Source: Microbacterium sp. USTB-Y | Lineage (GTDB): Bacteria; Actinomycetota; Actinomycetes; Actinomycetales; Microbacteriaceae | NCBI RefSeq assembly: GCF_023703415.1 | Contig: NZ_JAGMTU010000004.1 | Coordinates: 403,221-467,220 of the forward strand | Reading direction: 5' to 3' | DNA: 64,000 nt | Shown: positions 51,637 to 61,487 of the stretch, piece by piece | How the letters are laid out: each line of letters begins with the position of its first letter | How positions within the stretch are numbered: the first letter of the stretch is position 1 | Made by a program: the position numbers and the translations under genes | The notes under the pieces: generated by a model | The model's database searches: none | Told to the model about the DNA's origin: nothing | What the model saw: only the letters and a program-made list of their open reading frames with translations

Positions 51637-53169
51637 ATGACTGAAACAGAATCCGGCGTGGTCGAGGAGTTCGACATCGTCGTGATCGGGGCGGGGATCT
51701 CGGGGATCGGTGCGGCGACGTATTTCAGCCGCGAGTTGCCCGGCAGGTCCCTGGTCGTCCTGGAGGGCCGCGAGAGCATCGGCGGAACCTGGGATCTGTT
51801 CCGCTACCCGGGCATCCGGTCGGATTCCGATCTGCACACCTTCGGCTACGAGTTCAAGCCCTGGCGCCACGAGAACGCGATCGCCGACGCTTCGCTGATC
51901 CTGGACTACCTCCACGAGACGGTCGACGAGAACGCGCTCTCCCGTCTCATCCGGACGGGGCACCGCGTACGCCAGGCGGAGTGGGCCTCCGCGGACTCGA
52001 GGTGGACCCTCACCGTCGGAACGACGGACCCCGCGACGGGAACGTCCCTGACGAAGACGATCAAGGCAGGGTGGGTGTTCGCCGCCACCGGGTACTACCG
52101 GTACGACGAGGGCTACTCGCCCGTCTTCGAGGGGAGTGAGGACTTCGAGGGCACCATCGTGCATCCGCAGCACTGGCCGGACGACCTCGACTACGGCGGC
52201 AAGAAGGTCGTCATCATCGGCAGCGGCGCCACCGCCGTCACGATCGTGCCCGCGATGACCAAGGGGCCCGGCGCCGCCGCACACGTCACGATGCTGCAGC
52301 GCACGCCGACCTACGTCATGCCGATCCCGCGTGTCGACCGCCTTGCCCTCGCCCTCACTAAGGTGCTCGGCGACAAACGCGGCTACGCGGCGACGCGTTA
52401 CAAGAACATCTGGCAGGAGCACTTCATCGTCGAGGGGCTGCGCCGGTTCCCGCGAGCCGGCCGCGCTTTGATCCGGCACGAGAACATCAAGAGACTGGGC
52501 AAGGACTTCGACGTCGACACGCACTTCAACCCGCCCTACGACCCCTGGGATCAGCGGCTGTGCGCCGCTCCGGACGGCGACTTCTTCCAGACCCTGAAGG
52601 CGGGCGATGCCTCCATCGTCACCGACAGCATCACCCGGCTCAGCGAACGCGGCATCCTGCTGAGCTCGGGCGAGGAGCTCGAGGCCGACATCATCGTGAC
52701 GGCCACCGGGCTCAACCTGCAGCTCTTCGACGGCATGCCGATCCTGGTCGACGGTGAACGGGTCGACCTGGCGGACACCGTCGCCTATCGCGGAACGCTG
52801 CTCAGCGGGATCCCGAACTGGGCCATGGCCATCGGCTACACGACGTCCTCCTGGACCCTCAAGGTGAGCCTGCTCTGCCGCTACTTCATCGATCTCGTGA
52901 AGCACATGGATGCCCATGGATACGACACGGTCGTGCCGATCGCGACCCCGGGCATGGAGACCAGGCCCGTCATGGACCTCCAGTCCGGCTATGCCAAGCG
53001 CGGCGAGAGGGTCCTCCCCCGCCAGGGCATGGTGAAGCCCTGGCGCACGATGATGTCCTACCCCCAGGACGCCAAGGCGCTGCGTGGACCGGTCTTCGAC
53101 GAGCACCTCGTCTTCGGGACGAGATCCGCATCCCGTCGCGTTGACGAAGGGCACATCGCTCATGTCTGA
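51637..53169 (+). CDS. Baeyer-Villiger-type flavin monooxygenase
   Basis: This gene encodes a 510-residue FAD/NADPH monooxygenase. The FAD motif is VIGAGISGIG near residue 17, with GGTWDLFRYPGIRSDSD. Residues 170-181 are FEGTIVHPQHWP, a full match to the BVMO fingerprint FxGxxxHxxxWP. The NADPH motif IIGSGATAV follows. It would insert oxygen into a ketone to give an ester or lactone. Two adjacent ATG codons (51634, 51637) exist; 51637 is six bases from GAGGAG. Its stop overlaps the hydrolase start, linking oxidation to ester hydrolysis. Confidence 0.93.
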   Translation: MTETESGVVEEFDIVVIGAGISGIGAATYFSRELPGRSLVVLEGRESIGGTWDLFRYPGIRSDSDLHTFGYEFKPWRHENAIADASLILDYLHETVDENALSRLIRTGHRVRQAEWASADSRWTLTVGTTDPATGTSLTKTIKAGWVFAATGYYRYDEGYSPVFEGSEDFEGTIVHPQHWPDDLDYGGKKVVIIGSGATAVTIVPAMTKGPGAAAHVTMLQRTPTYVMPIPRVDRLALALTKVLGDKRGYAATRYKNIWQEHFIVEGLRRFPRAGRALIRHENIKRLGKDFDVDTHFNPPYDPWDQRLCAAPDGDFFQTLKAGDASIVTDSITRLSERGILLSSGEELEADIIVTATGLNLQLFDGMPILVDGERVDLADTVAYRGTLLSGIPNWAMAIGYTTSSWTLKVSLLCRYFIDLVKHMDAHGYDTVVPIATPGMETRPVMDLQSGYAKRGERVLPRQGMVKPWRTMMSYPQDAKALRGPVFDEHLVFGTRSASRRVDEGHIAHV

Positions 53170-54094
53170 CGTCTCCGCAGAAGGCGTCGACCAGTTCGTC
53201 ACGGTCCCCTCCGGGATGAGGATCTGCTTCCGCGACGCAGGCGACAGGACCGACCCCGTGATCCTGCTCCTCGCCGGCCTCGGCGAGGACCTCACGTTCT
53301 GGACCGGCTCGGTGGTGCACGCGCTCGTCGGCCGCGGCTTCCGCGTCGTCTCGATCGACAATCGCGACGTAGGCCGGTCCGGCTTCGCGACCACGCCGCC
53401 GCCCGCGCTCTGGCGGCAAGTGCTCGCGCGCCCGCGCCGCGACGGCTACACGCTGTCGGACATGGCCCGGGATGCGATCGGCGTGCTCGACCATCTCGGC
53501 GTCGAGCAGGTGCACCTGGTCGGCCGTTCGATGGGCGGGATGATCGCGCAGACGATCGCCGCGATGGAGCCCGGCCGCGTCCTGTCGCTCACGTCGATCT
53601 ACTCGACCACCGGGGCGCGCAAGGTCGGCCAGCCCGCGTCGTCGACGATCCGCATCCTCATGGGGCCCGACTCCCGCACCAGGACCGACGCGGTGCGCGC
53701 GCACCTGCGGATCACACGGCACATCTCGGGGACGGGGTATCCGATCGACGACGCCGCCGAGGCCGCCCTCGCCGCGCGGGGCTGGGACCGCGCCGCCGGG
53801 GACCTCGCCGCCGGTGGGGCGCGCCAGATCCAGGCGATCCAGCTCTCCGGAGATCGGACCGCGCAGCTCGGCCGGATCACGGCCCCCACCCTCGTGATCA
53901 ACGGAGACCGCGACCTCATGGTCGCCGAGACCGGGGGCACGGCGACCGTCCGGGCGATCCGCGGGGCGCAGCACGTCGTCATCCCCGGCATGGGGCACCA
54001 CATGCCCGAGTCCCTGATCGAGACGATCACCGGGTACATCGCACAGCACGCAGCACGCGTCAACGAAGGAGGAGAGCATGTCGAAATCTCTTGA
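53162..54094 (+). CDS. alpha/beta hydrolase
   Basis: This gene encodes a 310-residue hydrolase. It has the oxyanion region LLLAGLGEDLTFW, nucleophile Ser in LVGRSMGGMIAQ, acid Asp in VINGDRDLMV and base His in IPGMGHHMPE. The ATG at 53162 lies inside the end of the monooxygenase gene (eight-base overlap). Placed straight after a BVMO, it probably hydrolyses the ester or lactone product. It overlaps the amine-oxidase gene by 17 bases. Confidence 0.9.
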   Translation: MSDVSAEGVDQFVTVPSGMRICFRDAGDRTDPVILLLAGLGEDLTFWTGSVVHALVGRGFRVVSIDNRDVGRSGFATTPPPALWRQVLARPRRDGYTLSDMARDAIGVLDHLGVEQVHLVGRSMGGMIAQTIAAMEPGRVLSLTSIYSTTGARKVGQPASSTIRILMGPDSRTRTDAVRAHLRITRHISGTGYPIDDAAEAALAARGWDRAAGDLAAGGARQIQAIQLSGDRTAQLGRITAPTLVINGDRDLMVAETGGTATVRAIRGAQHVVIPGMGHHMPESLIETITGYIAQHAARVNEGGEHVEIS

Positions 54095-55496
54095 GTCCAG
54101 AACCAGTGTCGACGTCGTCGTCGTCGGTGCCGGCTTCTCCGGCCTGAGCGCCGCGGAGCGTCTGGTGGAGCTGGGACTCTCGGTCGTCGTGCTGGAGGGC
54201 CGCGACCGGGTCGGGGGCCGCGTGCGCACCGGCGAGGTCGCCGGGGTGCCGGTCGACTTCGGCGGCACCTGGGTCTCGCCGCGGCACACGGCGATCCGCG
54301 ATCTCGCCCAGCGGTACGGCTGCTCGATCACGCCACAGTTCGCGGACGGTCGGAACACTCTGTGGATGGGCGGACGCCGCCGCACGTACAAGGGGACGAT
54401 CCCCCCAGTGTCGCCGCTGACCGTGGTGAACATGGCGCGCGTCCAGATGGCGATCGAGAAGCTCGTGGCCACGATCGACCCGGAAGCCGGCTGGCGGTCG
54501 CCGAACGCCGCGGAACTCGATGCGATCTCCTTCGGCCAGTGGCTCGGGCAGCAGCGTGCCGGCGCAGCGACCCGCGCCCTGATGAACATGGTCAGTCGCG
54601 TGCAGTGGGGCGCCAGCCCGGATGACCTCTCGATGCTGTCGATCCTGAGGTACATCCGAGGTGCGGGGGGCTTCGACCACATGCTCGACGTCGAGAACGG
54701 GATGCAGCAGGATCGCATCACCGAGACGACGCAGGAGATCGCCAAGCGGGTCGCCGCGCACCTCGGCGACCGCGTCCGACTCAGCTCCCCCGTGCGTCGC
54801 ATCGCGCAGGACGGGACCGGCGTCACCGTCGATACAGACGCCGAGTCGATCACGGCCCGGTACGCCATCGTGACCACGGCGACGATGCACCGCAAGGACA
54901 TCGCGTTCGAGCCCGCGCTGTCCGAACGCGCGGTGAGCCTTTCCAAACTCTGGCGGCTGGGCGGGCTGAGCAAGGCGTTCGTCGCCTACGAGACCCCCTT
55001 CTGGCGCAAGGAAGGCGTCTCGGGTGAGGGAGTCTCCGACACGGGCGCGGTGTTCGCCACCTTCGATGTCGGCCCCGACGATGGCCCCGGCGTCCTGCTC
55101 GGGTTCTGCGACGCGGTGCTGTTCGACGGCTTCGACCAGGAGACCCGCCGTAAGCGCGTCATCGAGCAGATGGTCGCCCTCTACGGTCCGCAGGCACAGA
55201 ACCCGATCGACTACGTCGACCATCGTTGGCTCGAGGAGGACTTCGCCCCCGGCGGACCGAACCCTGCGCTCGCGCCGCTCGCGCTGACGAGCTACGCCAC
55301 GGAGCTCACGGAGCCGCATGGGCGCGTCGAGTGGGCGGGCACCGAGACTGCGGCCGAATCGTCCGGGTGCATGAACGGCGCTGTCGTCACCGGCCAGCAG
55401 GCGGCAGAGCGGGTCGCTCGGCGCATCGCGGACGACTCCGTCCGCAGCGACCCGCGGGCCTCTGCGCGGGTCGGTCAGACCATCGGAAAGGACTGA
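54078..55496 (+). CDS. flavin monoamine oxidase
   Basis: This gene encodes a 472-residue FAD enzyme of the MAO/polyamine oxidase group. The N-terminal FAD motif is VVVGAGFSGLSAAERL with VVLEGRDRVGGRVRTG, followed by DFGGTWVSPRHTAI. The C-terminal FAD-contact block is VEWAGTETAAESSGCMNGAV. A GAG/Ser-Gly-Cys pattern replaces the SGGC that carries covalent FAD in mammalian MAO. The ATG at 54078 follows AAGGAGGAG. It shares the operon with the BVMO and hydrolase, suggesting that the substrate or an intermediate is an amine. Confidence 0.9.
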   Translation: MSKSLESRTSVDVVVVGAGFSGLSAAERLVELGLSVVVLEGRDRVGGRVRTGEVAGVPVDFGGTWVSPRHTAIRDLAQRYGCSITPQFADGRNTLWMGGRRRTYKGTIPPVSPLTVVNMARVQMAIEKLVATIDPEAGWRSPNAAELDAISFGQWLGQQRAGAATRALMNMVSRVQWGASPDDLSMLSILRYIRGAGGFDHMLDVENGMQQDRITETTQEIAKRVAAHLGDRVRLSSPVRRIAQDGTGVTVDTDAESITARYAIVTTATMHRKDIAFEPALSERAVSLSKLWRLGGLSKAFVAYETPFWRKEGVSGEGVSDTGAVFATFDVGPDDGPGVLLGFCDAVLFDGFDQETRRKRVIEQMVALYGPQAQNPIDYVDHRWLEEDFAPGGPNPALAPLALTSYATELTEPHGRVEWAGTETAAESSGCMNGAVVTGQQAAERVARRIADDSVRSDPRASARVGQTIGKD

Positions 55497-55501
55497 GGAT
55501 C

Positions 55502-56194
55502 ATGATCGAGACGCTCTTCATCGTCGCAGACGCGTGGCTGATCTTCGTGGGCTTCGTCTTCGGAGTGAAGTTCATTCGGAGGTTCCACAACTACTTCCTC
55601 GGCATCGAAAGCCTCGTCGTGGGCACCTCGGCGACGAATTTTCTGCTCTGGTCGCTCTTCAGCGGGGACCCGAAGAACCCGATGTACACCATCGCTTACT
55701 TCCTCGACGCGTTCTCGCGCTCGTTCGGATTCACCCTCGTCCTCATCCTCGGGCTGATGATGGTGACGCATCGCTACAAGCCGGCCCTCTGGCACGAGAT
55801 CGGCGCATTCGCGCTCGCCGCCATCGCGGGCGGCTACCTGGTGACGCTGCATCACAACGGCGCATATGGTGTCGTGCCCGCGACGTTCTTCCTGGTCATG
55901 AACGTGATCGCCTCGTTCTTCCTGGTCTACTTCGCGAGCCGGATCTGGCGAACAGGAGCACGCGGGTGGGCCGTGGCCACCACGCTGATCACGGTGGTGG
56001 CGATGGTGATCGCGCTCTCGTACGACTTCTTCCCCTGGTCGTTCGACGACGCCTACCGCACCTACTTCTACACCGCCGCGCTGGCGACGTGGGGCACGCA
56101 GGGCTTCATCTACTACTTCGGCTACAAAGCGCTCCACAGCCGCAGTGAGCGGATCGACGCCGCTCCCGCAAAGAAGGCGCGGGTGACGGCATGA
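55502..56194 (+). CDS. multi-pass membrane protein of unknown function
   Basis: This gene encodes a 230-residue protein with about seven hydrophobic helices and a short basic tail (AAPAKKARVTA). Helix 1 begins right at the N-terminus (TLFIVADAWLIFVGFVFGV). A histidine pair occurs in TLHHNGAYG between helices, and aromatic residues cluster near the end (FFPWSFDDAYRTYFYTA). I do not recognise the family. It starts five bases after the amine-oxidase stop, and its stop overlaps the decayed gene by four bases, so it belongs to this operon. It could be a transporter or a membrane partner of the oxidases. Confidence 0.8.
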   Translation: MIETLFIVADAWLIFVGFVFGVKFIRRFHNYFLGIESLVVGTSATNFLLWSLFSGDPKNPMYTIAYFLDAFSRSFGFTLVLILGLMMVTHRYKPALWHEIGAFALAAIAGGYLVTLHHNGAYGVVPATFFLVMNVIASFFLVYFASRIWRTGARGWAVATTLITVVAMVIALSYDFFPWSFDDAYRTYFYTAALATWGTQGFIYYFGYKALHSRSERIDAAPAKKARVTA

Positions 56195-56394
56195 ACCCGC
56201 TGTACCGGAACGTCGGGTACACGACCTTCTCGGGCTGGATCGACTCGCCTGCGGATCTCGCGCCGCCTCTGCAGGAGACCCTCGAGTGCGACGTCGCCGT
56301 GGTGGGCGGCGTGGGCGGGATGTCGACATGCAGTCCCACGGCGACGAGGTCGTCCTGACGAGGGCCCGCGGACGAGTGTGGCGCGAGCAACAGC
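56191..56394 (+). pseudogene. decayed FAD-dependent oxidoreductase
   Basis: The ATG at 56191 overlaps the previous stop (ATGA) and reads 55 codons to a stop at 56356. The beginning MNPLYRNVGYTTFSGWIDSP and ECDVAVVGGVGGMST look like the N-terminus and FAD-binding strand of a DAO-type oxidoreductase. The sequence then shifts frame: MQSHGDEVVL continues in the third frame (56328-56357). A CGASNS-like block reappears in the first frame (56377-56394). Beyond this nothing homologous is seen. I infer at least two indels plus a 3' deletion. The gene once ended the monooxygenase operon. Confidence 0.65.
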
Positions 56395-56514
56395 AAATTC
56401 TCCTCTGAGGATCCTCGCACCGCTAGAATTCGACATGGCAAGACTTCTCCGAAGATTCTTCACCAGAGCGGATCCCGGCGAAGGGGATCCATCGACATCG
56501 GAGGCACAGGCACG

Positions 56515-57042
56515 GTGAACCGCGCACGATCGGCCCGACCCCTCGACGCGATCGACGAGAAGATCGTCTGGGAGCTCCGGCGCGAGGCGCGCATCAGCAA
56601 CAACGAGCTCGCTGCCCGCGTCAACGTCTCGCCTTCCACGGCTCTCACCCGCCTGCGCGCGCTGCGCGAATCGGGGGTGATCACCTCGGCGCATGCCCAG
56701 TACGACATGACGGCGCTCGGGCTCGACCTTCATGCCATCGTCTTCATCCGTCTGAAGCCGGGCACGCAGAGCAGCAGCCGCGACTACGCCGAGCGCGCCG
56801 TGAAGTTCGTCAACGTGGTGAACGTCTTCCTCATGGGCGGCAACTACGACCTGCTCGTGCATGTCGCCTGCACATCGAGCGACCAGCTGCAGCAGCTCGT
56901 CGCCCAGCAGATCGCGGCGGACCCGGTAGTGGCCTCGGCACAGGCCCACATCGTCTTCGAGCACCTCATCGCCGCGCAGCACATGGACCATGTGGACGGC
57001 TTCCCGGTCATGCGCGGAGAGCGCCCGCTCGACCCGCTCTGA
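56515..57042 (+). CDS. Lrp/AsnC-family transcriptional regulator
   Basis: This gene encodes a 175-residue regulator. The helix-turn-helix is near residues 10-60 (DEKIVWELRREARISNNELAARV, NVSPSTALTRLRAL). The RAM ligand domain follows (FIRLKPGTQS, VFLMGGNYDLLVHVAC), with a terminal extension VDGFPVMRGERPL. GTG at 56515 has GGAGG ten bases upstream. It comes just after the decayed oxidoreductase and may have controlled it; it is convergent with the pca regulator, two bases away. Confidence 0.9.
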   Translation: MNRARSARPLDAIDEKIVWELRREARISNNELAARVNVSPSTALTRLRALRESGVITSAHAQYDMTALGLDLHAIVFIRLKPGTQSSSRDYAERAVKFVNVVNVFLMGGNYDLLVHVACTSSDQLQQLVAQQIAADPVVASAQAHIVFEHLIAAQHMDHVDGFPVMRGERPLDPL

Positions 57043-57044
57043 GC

Positions 57045-57839
57045 TCAGAGCAGCCGCAGATCCGCCTCGATCGCCGCCTGCGCCTCGAGCAGCAGCGGGA
57101 GATGATGATCGCGCAGCGTGTCGAGCGAATCCCGCGTCGCACTGGTCGACACGTTGACCGCGGCCACCACCGCTCCGTCGCGATTGCGCACCGGCACCGC
57201 CACCGACCGCAGACCCGTCTCCAGCTCCCCGTCGACCAGCGCCCAGCCCTGCGCCCGTACGCGATGGAGCTCGGCGAGGAGCTCGTCCTCATCCACGATC
57301 GTCCGCTCCGTGAGCGCGCGCGGAGGGTCCTCGGCCAGCACCGCGGCGATGGTCTGCTCCGAAGCCGACGCGAGCAGCACCCGCCCCATGCTCGTGGCGT
57401 AGGCGGGGAAGCGGGTGCCGATCGTGATCCCCACGGTCATGATGCGACGCGTGGGAACGCGAGCCACGTAGACGATCTCCGTGTCGGCCAGGACCGCCGC
57501 CGACACGGACTCCTCGACGGCACGCGAGAGCCGCTCCAAGTGGGGCTGCAGCGTCTCGGGCAGCGACAGAGCCGACAGATAGCTGAAGCCGAGTTCGAGC
57601 ACCTTCGGCGTGAGCGCGAAGAGCCGACCTCTGGCGCGCACGTAGCCGAGGGTCTCCAGCGTGCGCAGGAACCGGCGCGCGGCCGCGGGGGGCATCTCGG
57701 TCCGACGCGCGACATCGCTCAGCGCGAGCTCCGGATGCTCCGCATCGAAGGCGCGGATCACGGCGAGACCGCGCGCGAGCGACTGCACGAAATCCGGATC
57801 GCTTCTCTGCTCCGCCACAACGGTCCTCTCAGATGACAT
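57045..57839 (-). CDS. pcaR: IclR-family regulator of the beta-ketoadipate genes (PcaR/PobR type)
   Basis: This gene encodes a 264-residue regulator. The winged helix starts DFVQSLARGLAVIRAFD, the classic PcaR/PobR/CatR opening, and continues with ALSDVARRTEMPPAAARRFLRTLE. The effector domain has FPAYATSMGRVLLA and GLRSVAVPVRNRDG. ATG at 57839 (MSSERTVV) is preferred over an upstream ATG at 57857. It lies 126 bases downstream of pcaF on the same strand, so it may be part of the pcaIJF transcript. The palindromic pair ahead of pcaI is its likely operator. Confidence 0.85.
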   Translation of the reverse strand: MSSERTVVAEQRSDPDFVQSLARGLAVIRAFDAEHPELALSDVARRTEMPPAAARRFLRTLETLGYVRARGRLFALTPKVLELGFSYLSALSLPETLQPHLERLSRAVEESVSAAVLADTEIVYVARVPTRRIMTVGITIGTRFPAYATSMGRVLLASASEQTIAAVLAEDPPRALTERTIVDEDELLAELHRVRAQGWALVDGELETGLRSVAVPVRNRDGAVVAAVNVSTSATRDSLDTLRDHHLPLLLEAQAAIEADLRLL

Positions 57840-57965
57840 GGCGGCGTGCTGTGGCACTGCGCGGCCTGCGCAACACGCTACACGACACGGCGAGAGCCGC
57901 CTGCGCGCCGAACGTCCCCCGCATCCGCGTCCGTACCCGCGCGATCCGCACGGGCGGCCGTCGGA

Positions 57966-59137
<1,172 letters not shown>

Positions 59138-59141
<4 letters not shown>

Positions 59142-59809
59142 GGTCGTCCTCCCGCAGCGACGGACGCGGTCGCGTCGATCAGGTCCAGCCCGGTGATCGT
59201 CCGCAGTTCCGTCACGGTGTTGTCGCCGAACAGATCCCGAACCGCGAAGCCGTCCGCGGTGACGTCGAAGACCGCGTGATCGGTGTACACCCGCGACACG
59301 CAGCCGACGCCGGTGAGCGGGTAGGTGCAGACCGCGACGAGCTTGGACTCCCCCTGCTTGGTGAGCAGATCAGTCATCACGAAGACGGCCTTCGCGCCGA
59401 TCGCGAGGTCCATCGCCCCGCCCACGGCGGGGATCGCCCCGGGCGCCCCGGTCGACCAGTTCGCAAGATCGCCGTTCTCGGCGACCTGGAAGGCCCCGAG
59501 GACGCACACGTCCAGATGCCCGCCGCGCATCATCCCGAAGGAGTCCGCGTGGTGGAAGTAGGCGGCGCCGGGCACCGCCGTCACGGCCTGCTTGCCGGCG
59601 TTGATGAGATCCGGATCCACCCAGCCGGCCTCGGGCGCCGGCCCCATGCCGAGCATGCCGTTCTCGGTGTGCAGGATGATCTCCTCGTCCCGCGGGAGAT
59701 AGTCGGCGACGAGGGTCGGGGCCCCGATGCCGAGATTGACGATCGATCCCTCGGGGATGTCGGCCGCGATCCGCGCGGCGAGCTCCTCCCGGCTGATCCG
59801 CTTGTTCAT
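59138..59809 (-). CDS. pcaJ: 3-oxoacid CoA-transferase subunit B
   Basis: This gene encodes a 223-residue beta subunit. The N-terminal block NLGIGAPTLVADYLPRD and the catalytic Glu in LHTENGMLGMGPAP define the family, and PGAAYFHHADSFGMMRGGHLDV matches as well. Together with subunit A it activates 3-oxoadipate with succinyl-CoA. It overlaps both neighbours by four bases, so pcaI, pcaJ and pcaF are translationally coupled. Confidence 0.93.
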
Positions 59810-60567
59810 CGCACACCTCCGTGCTGCTCGGCGGACGCGCCTCCCAGCGCGGCGCCCTCCAGGTCGACGCCGCCGATGAACTCACCGCAGCAGAGCCAGC
59901 GCCGCTCCCCCACGGCGACCACCCGGTCCACGAACACACCGGGCGTGACCACGCTCTCTGGATCCAGGGTGCCCAGCTCGGCGAACTCGTCGACCTGCAC
60001 GACGGTCCGTGCGGCCGCCGTGGCCATGATCGGGCCGAAGTTGCGAGCAGTCGCGCGGTACACGAGGTTGCCCCAGCGGTCGGCGCTGCGCGCGCTGATG
60101 AGCGCGACGTCGGCGCGGATCGGGTACTCCAGCGCGTAGATCCGGCCGTCGATCTCCCGCGTTTCCTTGCCCTCGGCCAGCAGCGTTCCCACGCCCGTGG
60201 GGGTGAAGAAGGCGCCGATCCCGGCCCCCGCCGCACGGATCCGCTCGGCGAGGTTCCCCTGCGGCACGAGTTCGAGCTCGATGCTCCCGTCACGGTAGAG
60301 CCCGTCGAACACCCACGAGTCCGACTGCCGCGGGAACGAGCAGATGATCTTCCGCACGCGTCGCTCGGCGAGCAGCGCGGCGAGTCCGGTGTCGCCGTTG
60401 CCGGCGTTGTTGCTGACGATCGTCAGATCGCCCGCCCCCTGCGCGATGAGGGCGTCGATCAGTTCGATCGGCTGGCCCGCTCTGCCGAATCCGCCGATCA
60501 TGACGGTGGCGCCGTCGGCCACGCCGGCCACGGCTTCCTCGGCCGTCGACACTCTCTTGTCGATCAT
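59806..60567 (-). CDS. pcaI: 3-oxoacid CoA-transferase subunit A
   Basis: This gene encodes a 253-residue alpha subunit. The opening VSTAEEAVAGVADGATVMIGGFG and the CoA-transferase motif GRAGQPIELIDALI are present, with ALISARSADRWGNLVYR later. It is the first gene of pcaIJF; ATG at 60567 follows GGAG by seven bases. The paired palindromes at 60582-60613 overlap its promoter. Confidence 0.93.
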   Translation of the reverse strand: MIDKRVSTAEEAVAGVADGATVMIGGFGRAGQPIELIDALIAQGAGDLTIVSNNAGNGDTGLAALLAERRVRKIICSFPRQSDSWVFDGLYRDGSIELELVPQGNLAERIRAAGAGIGAFFTPTGVGTLLAEGKETREIDGRIYALEYPIRADVALISARSADRWGNLVYRATARNFGPIMATAAARTVVQVDEFAELGTLDPESVVTPGVFVDRVVAVGERRWLCCGEFIGGVDLEGAALGGASAEQHGGVR

Positions 60568-60581
60568 CTTCGGACTCCTTT

Positions 60582-60613
60582 TTCGCTATACGAAGCGTTG
60601 TTCGCTTGTCGAA
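60582..60613 (-). promoter_or_regulatory. tandem palindromic operator of pcaIJF
   Basis: Two 13-base palindromes, TTCGCTATACGAA (60582-60594) and TTCGCTTGTCGAA (60601-60613), start 19 bases apart just upstream of pcaI. They share TTCGC-N4-CGAA. PcaR/PcaU-type IclR regulators use repeated short palindromes of this kind, so this is probably the pcaR binding site. Confidence 0.65.
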
Positions 60614-60668
60614 TAGTACAACACGGGCCTGGGACGGACGCGAAGCCCGCCGAGGATGTCCCTCCTCA

Positions 60669-61472
60669 TCAGCTCTTCGCGTCGCCGGATCCGTCGCCGA
60701 GCCGCTGCGCGATGGCGATCGGCACGATCGACACCACGATGAGCACGACCGCGATCACCGCGATGATCGGAGCCTGCCCCGGCCGCAGCATGTTGTTCAT
60801 GATGAAGATCGGCAGTGTCGTCACGCCCTGGCCCGCGGTGAAGGTCGTCACGATGATCTCGTCGAAGGACAGCGCGAACGCGAGCAGGGCGCCGACGAGC
60901 AGCGCCGACCGGAGCTGCGGGAAGGTCACCAACCGGAACGTCGTCCAGATGCCCGCGCCGAGATCGGCCGACGCCTCCTCGAAGCTGGTGCCGGTGCGGC
61001 GGAGCCGGGCGATCACGTTGTTGAAGACGGTCACGATGCAGAAGGTCGCGTGCGCGACGGCGACCGTCCACAGGGAGAGGTCGATGCCGAGGATCGTGCG
61101 GAAGAAGTTGTTCAGCGCGATGCCCGTGACGATGCCGGGAAGCGCCATGGGCAGGATGACCAGCATGTTCACCGCCTCCCGCCCGAAGAACCGGAAGCGG
61201 TGCAGAGCGAAGGCGATGAGGGTGCCGAGGATCAGGGCGATCGCCGTGGCGATGACGGCGACGACGATGCTCGTTCCCGTCGCCTCGAGCGCGCCCGCGT
61301 TCGTGAACGCCCGCCCCCACCACTCCAGCGTGAAACCCGGGGGTGGCCAGGTGAGGGACTTGGAGGTCGAGAAGGAGTTGAGCACGACCACGAGCAGCGG
61401 GACGTAGACCACCGCCAGGATCACCCCCGAGACGATGCCCAGTGCGATGCGGGCGGATGACGAGAGGCGCAT
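60669..61472 (-). CDS. polyamine-type ABC transporter permease (PotC-like)
   Basis: This gene encodes a 267-residue membrane subunit with six helices. The EAA-loop TSFEEASADLGAGIWTTFRLV is PotC-like, as is the N-terminal VPLLVVVLNSFSTSKSLTW. It ends 101 bases before pcaI. It partners with the PotB-like permease 15 bases upstream. Confidence 0.88.
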   Translation of the reverse strand: MRLSSSARIALGIVSGVILAVVYVPLLVVVLNSFSTSKSLTWPPPGFTLEWWGRAFTNAGALEATGTSIVVAVIATAIALILGTLIAFALHRFRFFGREAVNMLVILPMALPGIVTGIALNNFFRTILGIDLSLWTVAVAHATFCIVTVFNNVIARLRRTGTSFEEASADLGAGIWTTFRLVTFPQLRSALLVGALLAFALSFDEIIVTTFTAGQGVTTLPIFIMNNMLRPGQAPIIAVIAVVLIVVSIVPIAIAQRLGDGSGDAKS

Positions 61473-61487
61473 GTCGGGACTCCGGAT

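Noticed and set aside
57840..57965. Small gene between pcaR and pcaF
   Set aside because: Open frames exist on both strands, but none has a ribosome binding site or a recognisable sequence; it is read as the intercistronic gap of the pca operon.
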